From positions 4,340,001 through 4,404,000 of the forward strand of contig CM076953.1 in NCBI GenBank assembly GCA_039566865.1: a stretch of DNA of 64,000 nucleotides, written 5' to 3'. Positions 45,601 through 55,180 of this stretch are shown here, piece by piece. The notes beneath the pieces are model-generated. The model ran no database searches and was not told where the DNA came from. It saw only the letters and a program-made list of their open reading frames with translations. Within the stretch, counting starts at the first letter, position 1. Each line of letters starts with the position of its first letter. This DNA is from Aurelia coerulea (Eukaryota; Cnidaria; Scyphozoa; Semaeostomeae; Ulmaridae). Both the position numbers and the translations under genes were made by a program.

Positions 45601-48129
45601 GTTATTACAAGGAATGCACATTAAAAATTTTCCTGCCTATGTTGAAGATCTCAATTTGAGAAAGTCGTTATAATTATGTTAAATTTTGATCTAAAGCTTT
45701 TTAGCAATTTAAATTTTCATCAAAGCTTTTTAGCACTATTTGAACTTGATAAATGTCTTGAATATCTAATTTCTTAGGTCGATTCTAAACCACTTTGTAG
45801 TCGTTTTTTGGACAATAGTCCAATGCTAGAGATCAAAATGTATCGCTATGAAATTAACGACTTAATGGCGTAATCTGGTGATCTGGTGGAGGTGAAGTGA
45901 CAGTTTTAGCACAAAGAAGATAAGGCTCAAATCCTTACTGGTTGTCAGAGCATGCGGAAATCATCCAATTTCATGCTTGTCAGCCAATGAGATCACCGCT
46001 TTCTAGCCCCTGGAGACAAAATCGGTCGTTTGAGGTAAATTTTCTAGTACCCTCACTAAAACTGAAATGGATGCTAAAATACTTCAGCTATTTGCAATTT
46101 TTTTTAATAAATCAGTTGTGGGGATGTCCGTCCAGAGTTGTTTACATGTTTAGGCACATAGCTTGTTTGGGGCCAGAGCTGCGTTCATTTTCCGGTCGAA
46201 GAATATTGACCTTCGTTGAAATATCTATAAAAATCGCTACAAATGAGATATACAGATAAGAATTTCAGCGATTACGCATACTGACCTGAGCAATAACCGA
46301 AACTCTTTCACTGCTATCATATCTCAAAATTGGAGGCAATTTCTAATGATTTCTGGCAGAGATATCATTTGGGCCTAAGCTTGTCCTCGCTTAAAACTCA
46401 TTCCATTGCACTTAAAAAGTAATGGTAAAGTTCTTGAGCTAGATAATGCGCTTACCCATGACTCAGACACCAGTTTGACTTCGTTTGCCTTCTTTAATTT
46501 GCCAAATTTTTGTAAGAAACAACCAGTTGTGGGCGAATTGCAAAAACTTTCCTTGGTCCATATTTTTCTCTACACAGATTCTCCGCTTCAAACAACAAAC
46601 AGTGAACTTTGACATTGTATCATAAAAGTCTTGCATCACGGAACATTCCTTTTGAACGATTCCATGCGCTTTAGCGAGGCACTCGTGAATTGTATTCACG
46701 CATTTCGTTCTTTTCGTTCTTATTTCAATCAATGCAAAACATAAAAAGAACAAAATATTGTTTTGGGTTCGCTAAAAAAGATACCCGGTTTTGCACTTTT
46801 GTTTGTTTGGATTGACTGATTGAACCAAATGCGTGAAAACAATTCACGAGTGCCTAGCTAAGGCGCATGGAATCGTTCTATAGGAATGTTTTGTGATGCA
46901 AGACTTTTATGATACAAAGTTCACTGTTTGTTGTTTGAAGCGGATAGACTGCCTGTGCAGATAAAAATATGGACCGAGGAAGTTTTTGCAATTCACCCAC
47001 AACTGGTCGTTTCTTATAAAAATTTGCTAATGTAAAAAAGTCAAACGAAGTCAAACTGGTGCCTGAGTCATGGGTAAGTGCATTATTCAGCTCTAGAATT
47101 TTACCATTACTTTTTAAGTGCAATGGAATGAGTTTGAAGCGAGGACAAGCTTAGGCCCAAATGATATCTCTACCAGAAATCATTAGAAATTGCCTCCAAT
47201 TTTGAGATATGATAACAGTAAAGGAGTTTGGGTTATTGCTGAGGTCAGTATGCATAATTGCTGAAATTCTTATCTGTATATCTCATTTGTAGCGATTTTT
47301 ATAGATATTTCAACGAAGGTCAATATTCTTCGACCGGAAAATGAACGCAGCTCCGGCCCCAAACAAGCTATGTGCCTGAACATGTAAACAAATCTGGACG
47401 GACATCCCCGCAACTGATTTATCAAAAAAAATTGCGAATAACTGCAGTATTCTAGCATCCATTTCAGTTTTAGTGAGGGTACTAGAAAATTTACCTCAAA
47501 CGACCGATTTTGTCTCCAGGGGCTAGAAAGTGGTGATCTCATTGGCTGACAAGCATGAAATTGGATGATTTCCGCATGCTCTGGCAACCAGTAAGGATTT
47601 GAGCCTTATCTTAGCACAAAGTGCTAGGAAGCAGAAGTCGAGAACACCTAATCGAGTCAGCGACCCTTCGTCTTGACGCTCAAGTGGTTGGGTTCGAATT
47701 TGGCTCGAACCCTGTCCGCCTGACTGTTCTGACTGCAAAACCAGAGGATCGCACCACTGCGCAACTTCATTATTGTGGTTTATGAGAATACGATGTTCCT
47801 TTTCTTTCTAGCCCAAAGAAGTAATTGTCACTCGCTGGAAATCTGACGAATGGTCTCGTGGTTCCTATTCATACGTCGCTGCTGGTTCATCTGGCAATGA
47901 TTACGACATAATGGCAGCTCCTGTTGCACCACCACCAACTCCTGGGGTGCCAATCCAGCCCGGTTCCAACATGCCAAGGGTGTTCTTTGCAGGAGAGCAT
48001 TCAATCCGGAACTACCCTGCAACAGTACACGGCGCATTGCTGAGTGGTTTGCGAGAAGCTGGAAGAATTGCCGACCAATTTATAGGACCAACTTTCGAAG
48101 CTGGATATGTGAGTTCTGCGATGACCTGA
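27696..48129 (+). CDS. KDM1A: Lysine-specific histone demethylase 1A (LSD1), complete, 18 exons
   Basis: This nuclear FAD enzyme removes methyl groups from histone H3K4me1/2, normally in the CoREST complex. Exons: 27696-27770, 28483-28666, 29531-29563, 30621-30754, 31633-31711, 33076-33174, 34137-34243, 34537-34618, 35040-35134, 35852-35994, 37639-37729, 37991-38064, 38734-38794, 39398-39471, 40016-40260, 42514-42710, 43954-44196, 47812-48129. They sum to 2334 bases (777 residues) with every junction in phase. An acidic tail (26-98) precedes SWIRM (about 100-200). The dinucleotide motif VGAGISG (about 210) and EARERVGGR start the amine oxidase domain. The charged tower coiled coil (about 345-440) separates KDM1A from KDM1B. 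The lysine matching human K661 closes exon 16 (K591, GFGNLNK). [21 protein letters not shown] is intact. The N-terminus is shorter than in vertebrates. An upstream in-frame stop at 27654 fixes the first ATG. Confidence 0.96.
28379..28416 (+). mobile_element. SINE-B tail fragment
   Basis: GCGCTTGGCGCTAAAAACTG, then CAACTTCACC, matches the 3' end of the SINE at 21767. It lies in KDM1A intron 1. Confidence 0.6.
29636..30120. mobile_element. Family M element, diverged copy
   Basis: AGGGCTCAAATCTTC and GGTGTAAAATTCTAT at the left pair with ATAGAATTTTACACC and TTGAGCCCT at the right. Similarity between the arms continues inward (AATGGCTT, TTTGCTGTAAATCTG, CATGGAAATTTATTGAT). It shares sub-terminal sequence with 19084-19607. 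The 9-bp flanks are no longer identical. It lies in KDM1A intron 3. Confidence 0.75.
30873..31291. mobile_element. CCCAGGGGG-ended element with 8-bp TSD, 419 bp
   Basis: CCCAGGGGGGGGAGTACTC and GGGGAGTACCCCCTGGG are flanked by ATCTACAT (30865-30872 and 31292-31299). Inside, AATATTTGGGGTC recurs about five times in irregular tandem. It lies in KDM1A intron 4, about 340 bases before the next exon. Confidence 0.9.
31926..32237. repeat. Tandem repeat of about 125 bp, 2.6 copies
   Basis: The unit contains GAAAATGTCTTTCTCG, CGTTTCCGTT, GTGTGAGTAAGATTTCGACC and CAAAAAGTGAAAATTTGCAA. Copies start near 31926 and 32052, and a partial one near 32172. It lies in KDM1A intron 5. Confidence 0.85.
32308..32885. 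mobile_element. TA-flanked foldback, CCGGGTGTCC family, 578 bp
   Basis: Ends CCGGGTGTGCCAAAAAAATT and TTTTTTGGGACACCCGG lie between TA dinucleotides. Arms of about 215 bases pair (CTCTCAAAATATTCCTCGAT, TTGGTATTGGTGC, GGCCTAAGCAA). It is homologous to 20949-21264 but has a longer centre. It lies in KDM1A intron 5. Confidence 0.9.
33429..33831 (+). mobile_element. Poly(A) retroinsertion with 11-bp TSD
   Basis: AAAACATTTGG occurs at 33418-33428 and again at 33832-33842, straight after a run of 21 A. That is the signature of target-primed reverse transcription. The roughly 380-base body is unrecognised; it could be the 3' end of a LINE or a retrocopied transcript. Near its start one frame reads [16 protein letters not shown] before a stop. 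It lies in KDM1A intron 6. Confidence 0.85.
36102..37037. mobile_element. TA-flanked element with internal LINE-like fragment, 936 bp
   Basis: Ends CCGAGTGAGCCAGAAAAAAG and CTTTTTTCTGGCTCACCCGG lie between TA dinucleotides, with arms of about 85 bases (GGCCACGATAAATCATACAC in both). The interior at 36380-36510 can be read as [20 protein letters not shown] followed by IKNTNRF. This resembles the C-terminus of non-LTR retrotransposon proteins, so a LINE tail appears to have landed inside. It lies in KDM1A intron 10. Confidence 0.8.
37095..37195. mobile_element. Small palindromic element, GATGTCACGTG family
   Basis: TTAGATGTCACGTGAAAAT and TGTTATCGCAAATCTTGTGTGACATCT form a short foldback. Relatives lie at 50852-50960, in the core of 11797-12412, and as two separated ends at 41015 and 42285. 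Confidence 0.6.
41211..41759. mobile_element. Nested inverted repeats, 549 bp
   Basis: The outer arms CAACCTTCGCAACATACCTC and GAGGAATGTTGCGAAGGTTG enclose an inner palindrome (about 41300-41690). It is built from TATGCCGGTACGAAATG, TACGGCATGAAT and CGTTTACACTATGCCGG units in both orientations. It lies in KDM1A intron 15. Confidence 0.8.
41948..42254. mobile_element. GGGGCTCCGTC family element, copy 2
   Basis: AAGGGGCTCCGTC at the left pairs with GACGGAGCCCCTT at the right. The body matches 6625-6910. It lies in KDM1A intron 15, 260 bases before exon 16. Confidence 0.82.
43221..43826. mobile_element. Foldback with 270-base arms (family F)
   Basis: The arms 43221-43490 and 43556-43826 pair nearly base for base (AACAAGGGCAGATTTTGTAA, TGACACCTCAATTCAA, TTTCCCCGAAAC, AGAGAAGTTATGTGCTTATA). 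The family also includes 54071-55172. It lies in KDM1A intron 16, 130 bases before exon 17. Confidence 0.9.
44197..45884. other. KDM1A intron 17, left part
   Basis: No exon is seen. The segment 44370-44430 (CCAGCATGCCTTGCATATGG, CATCTCTTGG, GTTGTCGCCATT) recurs at 60295-60345, so a dispersed repeat is present. Confidence 0.55.
45885..45916 (-). mobile_element. SINE-B tail, cut off by the 45917 insertion
   Basis: GGTGGAGGTGAAGTGACAG, then TTTTAGCACAAAG, is the reversed SINE tail. The rest of the same SINE continues at 47613-47768. The last nine bases AGCACAAAG are the left target-site duplication. Confidence 0.7.
45917..47612. mobile_element. Large foldback with 9-bp TSD, 1696 bp, near-identical arms
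   Basis: AAGATAAGGCTCAAATCCTT begins the left arm, and its complement ends the right arm. The arms (about 45917-46700 and 46840-47612, roughly 780 bases each) agree at the large majority of positions. AGCACAAAG flanks both sides (45908-45916 and 47613-47621). A 9-bp duplication and long arms suggest a Mutator-like mobiliser. The arms carry mirrored reading frames (for example 105 codons at 45942 and 47270) that are unlikely to be genes. It lies in KDM1A intron 17. Confidence 0.92.
47613..47768 (-). mobile_element. SINE-B, head portion, reversed
   Basis: On the minus strand it reads GTTGCGCAGTGGTGCGATCC, TCAGAACAGTCAGGCGGAC, GGGTTCGAGCC and AAGGGTCGCTGACTCG, matching the SINE at 21767. It ends 43 bases before the last KDM1A exon. 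Confidence 0.78.
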
Positions 48130-48334
48130 AAAGGAGATTACTGTTTGTATCCGAAAAACGGATTGAATGAACCTAACCGGCAAGTAAACCGTAACCGTAA
48201 CCGTTTTATGCACGGGAACTCATATTGGTCAGTTACATCTTCTTAGAAGCTACGAATTATCTTGTGCATTTTAATAAGGGCTACAGACGGGTCCTTGTTT
48301 CCGAGATCATTTCTGTCCTGACTGTTAGAAACGC

Positions 48335-48340
48335 AATAAA
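48335..48340 (+). terminator. Poly(A) signal AATAAA for KDM1A
   Basis: This canonical hexamer lies 206 bases past the KDM1A stop codon. It is the first one I see downstream. Confidence 0.6.
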
Positions 48341-49174
48341 GACGGCTATGATGGAGGTGGAATTACGACTTGCATGTACAACAAATTAAAGGCATCGAGG
48401 CATGATAAACAGACCTGCTTTGCTGAATATCATGTGACCCATGTGATAAAGATCAATCACCACTCCTAACAAACTAAAAGGATTTGATGTTGCACAATGC
48501 GTATCATGTGATCAGTTTCATCTCACATGAACGTTGGCCAATCAGATCACGAGTCAACCATGAGTCAGAAGATTCTTTATGTTTGGGTACACGCAGTCTA
48601 TTTAACATGATTCAATGCCTTTAAAGTTTTCGTTATGTTAAAGATCTGGCCTGTTTCTGGTTACTACTGTTGCCGAAGTTAGAAGCTCAGCATAGCTAAT
48701 GTCTCATTCTAGTTAGCGAGGAAAATTGGTTGAGAACAACATTTCTCGAAAAAACCGCGTTACGGCCAGGTAAACCTTTGGTAAATGGGACAGTGGATTC
48801 AAGTAATTTTTGGAAGGTCGGGTAATTTTGGCAAACATTGTGGTTGATATTATTGAGGCTACTTATCAGATAATCAAGTTACCGTTCAAATAAAAGCAAC
48901 TCGTACCACTGGTTGGAAATGTCAAATTAAATTCAGTAACGAAGATTTCATTTTGCTTGCTTTAAGGTAACTCTGCTTTCCGCTCTAGTGCACAGCGAGA
49001 TGCCGTTTCGCAAAACCACTCTCCTCAGAAAACAGTTAATTTCTCCAATATTATTCGGCCTATCGAAAAGCGGTAAACAGGATAATGTTCTGTATAATCT
49101 GGGCAATTGAAAGATGTATAAATGGTAATGTTTCCGTCAACCCTGGTTTCACAAATCCTAGTTCAAATCTTTTT
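48341..49174. other. Intergenic, nothing recognised
   Basis: No gene or bounded repeat is seen between the KDM1A 3' end and the foldback at 49175. Confidence 0.5.
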
Positions 49175-49907
49175 GCTAATTTCAGAAAAGTGGATTTATC
49201 TCCAAAACTACTCGAAAAATGTTCGATTTTTTTTCGTTCCATCTTTAGCTAGGTTGTTGATCTACAACTTTGCCAAGTCTGATTGAAAAAGCTAGGCTAG
49301 ATTTCCTGCAATCGAATTTCGTATTTCTGTTTACTTTTCGACAGCGAAATGGAGAAACCTTGGTCAACAGATTATGAAGCACGCTTGCAAAAGCTCAGGC
49401 TTGAAATAATTTTCAGAATTTTTTCCATTGGCAAACACATGAAGGTCATCTTCTGGGAGTACCATACGCAGGTCTCAAAAGACATCCTTAGTGCGCTTGT
49501 AAAAGTATCATTTGCATCTATTGATTAGAAATTACTGATTTTTACCAGCAACTTCACGAAACCATGCTTTGGGTGCCTTTCGAGACTTTCGTAAGCATTC
49601 ACAGAATATCAATTTCTTTTAGAGTCCACAATGAGCATAGATCTTAGATTCAGAACTAATTTTTTTGCAAAAACATTCTACGGGCGTTCAAATCGTTCTG
49701 TATGGGCTAAACTGTTGACCAACGCTTTTCCCCTTCGATGTCGAAAAGTAAACAGAAATGTAAAATTCGATTGCAGGAAATCTAGCCTAGCTTTTTCAAT
49801 CAGACTTGGCAAAGTTGTAGATCAACAACCTAGCTAAAGATGGAACGAAAAAAATTCGAACATTTTTCGAGTAGTTTTGAAGATAAATCCACTTTTCTGA
49901 AATTAGC
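49175..49907. mobile_element. Foldback element, 733 bp
   Basis: GCTAATTTCAGAAAAGTGGA through TTTACTTTTCGACA (49175-49345) pairs with 49741-49907 almost throughout, including CTAGCTAGGTTGTTGATC-type stretches. The interior is unique. No clear target duplication was seen. Confidence 0.88.
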
Positions 49908-50263
49908 TTAAAGAAACAAAAAGGTAGAAATTTCAAATGAAGAATTTATCAGAAATGCACAACAAAGGCATCAAATTGGGCGTAAAGAATTACGAAATCC
50001 GATCATCCAGAACAGATTTTTGCGGCCAAAAAACGGGCTCACGCATACAAATCTGAACAGATTTCAGCCAGGAAAGATTCCAAAAATGAAAAACATGTCG
50101 GCTATTCATATGACAAATGAAGCGCGCAGTATGACCTCTTTTTATACAACAAAAACATTGCTGTGCCGTTTTCCCGTTAAATTAAAGATCCGTGCTGATC
50201 TCATTTTTAATTGAAGTCAATTTTTCATTGACTCAAGAACAGTCCAAGTGAAGTCTATATGGT

Positions 50264-50610
50264 ACACTCTTTTTTTCTTATAAGAGTACTATAAATTTTT
50301 TCCAGCCTCGTTATTCTTAAGTAATTTCTCGTTTTGAGCCTTAACATATTCTTAAAATATTCTAATTTTTTCAAATCTGGTATGGTTTCAGGGGAACATA
50401 ATTCAAACAATTGTCATATCATTATGAAGAAATGGTCGAACGAAAGAAAAATTGAAGCAATTGTAACAATAAGAATGTTATGAACATCGCAAAATAGGCA
50501 ACTGCTGGAAAATGAGACACAAATATGCGAGCTGAGGCTGAGCAATATTCTTATAATATTTCTGAGCCTGAATATTCTTATGAACAATATTCTTATGAAA
50601 AAAAGAGTGT
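50264..50610. mobile_element. Non-autonomous inverted-repeat element, copy 2
   Basis: Ends ACACTCTTTTTTTCTTATAA and TTCTTATGAAAAAAAGAGTG face each other. The body matches 2694-2977 in reverse (TGAGACACAAATATGCGAGC, TGAGGCTGAGCAATATTC). Confidence 0.75.
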
Positions 50611-50851
50611 ATGTGAATAATTTCCTGTGTGGTAGTCGTCCAATTTGGTATTTTTTAACAATTACTAATTGTTTATTTGATTGTTTCTGATTTGCAAATT
50701 AATTGCAAGAGTTGTGCTCTAGATTTCACAATGCCTTTAATCAGCATTCTACAATTGGTTCACCAATAAAACATCATATGCTCGCTTCTTATGACAAAAG
50801 TAGGACATTTTAGAAAACGATTTCGTTCATTTCTGTAATGATCGTCTCAGA

Positions 50852-50960
50852 TATGATGTCACATGGGATTTGCGATAACGCAAAATTCCTTTGCAAAATA
50901 CTTCTTTTGTTGTTATTCGCGAGCATTTGCAGGTGACATCTAATTTGAGACAGACAATAG
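50852..50960. mobile_element. Palindromic element, GTCTCA...GATGTCAC family, 109 bp
   Basis: GTCTCAGATATGATGTCACA pairs with GGTGACATCTAATTTGAGAC. Inside, TTTGCGATAACGCAAAATTC and TTGTTGTTATTCGCGAG are shared with 12080-12165 and 37095-37195. Confidence 0.78.
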
Positions 50961-51439
50961 TTTCCCAGTGTTTCGTTTCAGTTGTGTTCGAGTGTTAAGC
51001 GAAGCAAAGTCTATAATCTATAACTTTAGTGAAATTATTTTATTGGAAGTGAGTTGAAAACAAAGAGAAATTATTACTCTTTCGCCATGTAAATACGTTA
51101 GGAAGAGAAAACGCCCTTCTTGTTTCTCAATGACTGGCTCTTTCAAACTGTTCAATTCAAATGTTGTAAAATAAATGCAATTCACAAACGAGAAGAGGAA
51201 CATGAATTAAGATATTTGGTTCATTAATTGACCACAAAGCTAATTAGTGCCCATTGCTTGATGTCGGAGGGGTACTGTACTGGTGGACACTGTTCTTGTT
51301 TGTGACCCCCTTTCTGAGCCGTCCTTCTCACATCACAAGTGTACCGTGTGTTAAAGGATTCTTTCATCGGAATAGGAATGAAACGGCACCTCTTTTGCAA
51401 GCTGAATGGCTAACCAGGCCGTAAACTGAGGATTATACC

Positions 51440-51935
51440 GTTTGGCAGGCCACAATAAATCGTACACTGGACCGATTTTGAAGATTTATGACTTAATATT
51501 TAGCAGAAAGCCTGAATTAGATTCTAGGACTTTTTGCAAATTTTTCTGTTTTCAGTTTTTAGAGCTAGAAGCGACTTTCCAAAACAGTTCGTTTTGGAAA
51601 ACATTGAAAACGATCAAAAAACGTCGATCAAATTTTAAAAGATTCAACATGAATGAACAAAGAGAAAACGTTTTCAGGGGGATTTGGGGGTTTAGTACGA
51701 ACTCTCGTATAGCAGATTGCGATTGGTCGATTTCTAAATCGCAAATCACCACGAAAAAGTTCTCTCTTTATCCACACATGTCAATTATTAAGAAAACTTG
51801 ATCGATATTTTTTTATCGTTTTCAGTGTTTTCGAAAACTAAAATTTTAGGAAATTCGCTTCTAGCTCTGAAAACTGAAAATAAAAAAATTTGCAAAAAAT
51901 CCCAGTATCTAATTCAGGCTTTCTGCTACAGATTA
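51440..51935. mobile_element. Foldback with CAGAAAGCCTGAATTAGA arms
   Basis: The arms at about 51487-51575 and 51848-51930 pair (TTTTGCAAATTTTTCTGTTT, AGAGCTAGAAGCGA). The left flank GGCCACAATAAATCGTACAC is the arm sequence of the TA-flanked element at 36102, so two families meet here. Confidence 0.75.
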
Positions 51936-53033
51936 AGTTACATTGGTTGGTTGCACATGTAATCAAGAAACCAAGTGTGCCCTCCCGGTTATCACCATAG
52001 TAAACGATGTACGGTTGGTTGGTTGTACATTTTGTATCCGTTTTCACTTTTGCGTCCACATTGACAAGGTAAACATCGTTTTTCCAGCAAACCTGAGAAA
52101 TCTGAAGGCGCGTAGGGCTTCGAAAACATCAAGGTTTGCACCCAGGGCTATCTTCAAAAGGCAGGTGACGGGGTGTGCTATTTTGACTTGTGAAATCACA
52201 CCCAAAAATTTATAGAAATTTTCCAAAAAACATACCCCAAAATTTACGGACAATTCAAAATACATAACCTAAAATGGTGACAAAAACTTAGAATTGTAAC
52301 CAAGTATATAAAATTAGATCAAATTTAATAACCTATCGAGTTATTCTTTTAAAATGATTCCCTAAAATTTCTTTTCTGCTTGAAAGAGGCACCGCAAAAA
52401 TTGCACATCCCGTACCGGTTACATAGTTTATCCCCCCGGATGTTGCGTTTTCATTACAGTAGTGTCGTGCACATGAAAAGTCGTTTGTATAAAACGTCGC
52501 CTCGCCGTACTTTTTGGTTGCAATTCTGGGGGGGGTGGGGTGTTTTGTTCAACGGGGATGTGCCTTTTTCAGGGTATCGTTTTCACAAATTTCTTCTAGC
52601 ACAGGGTAAATAACACCCCCGCCTAAGTGCCCCAGTGAGGGTGGGGGGTCAAATGTTCACCGGGGCTCTGGTAATCGAAATACATAGTAAATTATTTGCC
52701 AGTGAGCACCTATTCAGTGCTGAGAATGGCATAATTATCGGCAGGGGCATCTTTCGGCTTGTGAAAAGTTTCTCAAATTTCTCTCCGGTGTTTGCCAATT
52801 CGCTGCAGAGGTTTCACTTGTGAGGCATTTTGTACCCAGGAGATTCAAATTTCATCCGGGGACAAATTTACTTCATATATTTTCATCGGGGTAGAATGTG
52901 CCTGGGTACTTCAACGGGGGTGTAAAACAAGGCAATTTTTCAAGAACACATTGTTAAAATGGGATATTCTGTTAGATCCGGTCATTTGTCATATTTTGCA
53001 CTATACTTTTCCTTTTCGCCAATTCTTTTTAGA

Positions 53034-53145
53034 ATCGGTTATCATTTGGAGCGGAAAATTCTGGAGCAGGGTAAAAAAAAATTCGTGGGCACACCCCGAT
53101 ACAAATTTAAATTAAGTACCCCCTCCCCACCTTCGGGGTTGCAAT
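53034..53145. repeat. Dispersed repeat shared with 19677-19805
   Basis: TATCATTTGGAGCGGAAAAT, TCTGGAGCAGGGTAAA, ATACAAATTTAA and TACCCCCTCCC appear in the same order as at 19677. Confidence 0.65.
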
Positions 53146-53170
53146 TATCGAGCAGTTCTTCTTTATCTTG

Positions 53171-53581
53171 ATGGAGGAGTCCCTGAAGCCGGTTGGCAAA
53201 AACCGTATCCTGTGTCCAATGAAGTCAGAAATGGTATCCATAAGAAGATAAAGGTCCAAAGCCGGTCGCGTCTATTATCCAATGAATGTCACATCGTTTC
53301 GAATTGATGAGAAAGCTCCTCGTTGTGAAATCTGGATAGGATTTTCAAGGATTTATCGTCCAAAGTCAGTCTTCTTTTGAACCAGTCAACAGAAAACTGG
53401 AGATTTCGCTTTTTCGGCGACTTAGCAGGGCAAAAATGTCAAACCAGATTCAACTAAAGCGGTGTTTGTTGAGGATACCGATGACTGCCCCTTTTGTTAT
53501 GCTGGTAAAGTTCAAAGCAGATCAACAGACTGGGAAACCTATTACAATGCATGCGCGAGAATCTCTTTGTTTCTTTGCTAA
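53171..53581 (+). pseudogene. Decayed reading frame, origin unknown
   Basis: One frame reads about 137 codons of protein-like sequence broken only by three stops, one of each kind. Pieces are MEESLKPVGKNRILCPMKSE, AGRVYYPMNVTSFRIDEKAP, CEIWIGFSRIYRPKS and VFVEDTDDCPFCYAGK. The composition (Cys, Trp, Tyr, Pro) is unlike random AT-rich DNA here. I do not recognise the family. It could be a dead transposon gene or host gene relic. Confidence 0.35.
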
Positions 53582-54070
53582 TTCTTGTTTAGATTGTGGC
53601 CGGATTATCCGCCCACATTCTTTCCACAAACCAAACATGCACTCTGCGCATGATCACAGGTTTCCTTTTTAGGGGATAACCGTCGTTTTGAACTTTGAGG
53701 ATTCGTATCGTATCCCCAACAAGTATCTTCTCGTGATTTGATTGTGAAACATGGAAACAGTTTAGACAAAAATTGACACTTCTGGTGCTTTTTCAGACGA
53801 CATTGCAGCGCAATGGAAGAATAGCTTTAGAACATGACTGTCGATCGAGGGATGCATCACTCTATAAAAATGTCGTACAAATCGTTTTCAAGAAAAATCC
53901 GCCAAAGTCCCGTCGTTTAAAAAAAATCTTGTACGCCTTTTCGGAAGAGCCACTTGTCGATCTTTTTAGGCCCATTTTTTGATGGACGTAAAACTCGATG
54001 TAGATGGATCATTGTATTTCTGAATTTGAAATTCCTCCTGATGTGTAAATTTTTTTAGAGTACCATCAAC

Positions 54071-55172
54071 AAACAAGGGCAGATTTTGTAACACAATAGC
54101 ATGAGTTGTTTTTGTTGACACCTGAACTCAAAGCGATTTGCGATCGCAGACAAAGGAAATTCCTTCAACCAGTAATTCAAAATAAACAAAGCCACCAAAG
54201 TTTATCCGAAACCCAAAGCCTCATTTTGACGGACCAATCAGACGGCTAAATAGCGAGGGAGACAAAAGAAACATGTGAAGATTTTCCTGAATTTTACCTA
54301 CCTTCATAAAACGCAACCAGGACAAAAAACTGCTTGAGATTTCCCGAATTTTTCTAAAGCAATCTACCCTCCAGATGTTTGGGAGTAAAAGTTTGGATGC
54401 CGGTTAAAATATCTTCAGGATTGGCGGAGTTATTGCCTTTCCAATAGACAAAATCGGCGAAGGCTTGTCGAGACCTGTTTACGCCACTTCAAGTCAGGTG
54501 ATAAAGCCTCTTGATAAAACCTCTTTTGAATTTTATAAGTTATTTCGCAACGAGCAAACTTTTGCCATGAATGTAAACAGTAGTACAATACAGAAACTTC
54601 CCCAGAGTATTGCCACATGACTTGAAATGCGCGAACAAGCCTTTGTAGACTTTTTCAATTCGCATAGAAACCGTTGGGGCATTGAATCTTCAATAAAAGA
54701 AAATTTAGCGAACTCAGACACCCAGGTAGCTATCGCGCCCGTTGTGCATTCCAGAAATTGCTTTTAAGAGCAAACGCGAGCATATGTCGAAAGAAGAAGG
54801 ATATATGTACACATCTACCACGGCATTTTATTTCTTTGGTTCAGAATCTGAGCAGTAAGTATATTACTCACATCCAAAAAATAAGGAAATTGAGTCGCCT
54901 CCCAATCGACTTCTGAACTAAAAAATGAAATGCCAGAGGCAGAAGTGTAGATACATCCTTCTCCTTTTGATATATGCTCCTGGTTGCTCTTGAAAACAAT
55001 TTCTGGAATGCACAACGAGCGAGCTAGCTAGATGGGTTTCAGAAAATATTTAGTGCCCTTGCTCGTTTTGAATTACTGGCTGAGAGAATATTCTCTGTCT
55101 GCAATCGCTTTGAAATTAATCGTGTCAATCAAAAGCTGCTCATGCTATTGTCTTACAAAATATGTCCGTGTT
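54071..55172. mobile_element. Family F foldback with nested palindrome and 8-bp TSD, 1102 bp
   Basis: AAACAAGGGCAGATTTTGTA and TACAAAATATGTCCGTGTT form the ends. CCATCAAC flanks both sides (54063-54070 and 55173-55180). The arms match the foldback at 43221. A second palindrome (54750-55015: CATTCCAGAAATTGCTTTTA paired with its complement) sits inside the right half. Confidence 0.85.
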
Positions 55173-55180
55173 CCATCAAC

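Noticed and set aside
45942..47587. Two near-identical 105-codon frames on opposite strands
   Set aside because: They are mirror images from the arms of one foldback element, with no domain.
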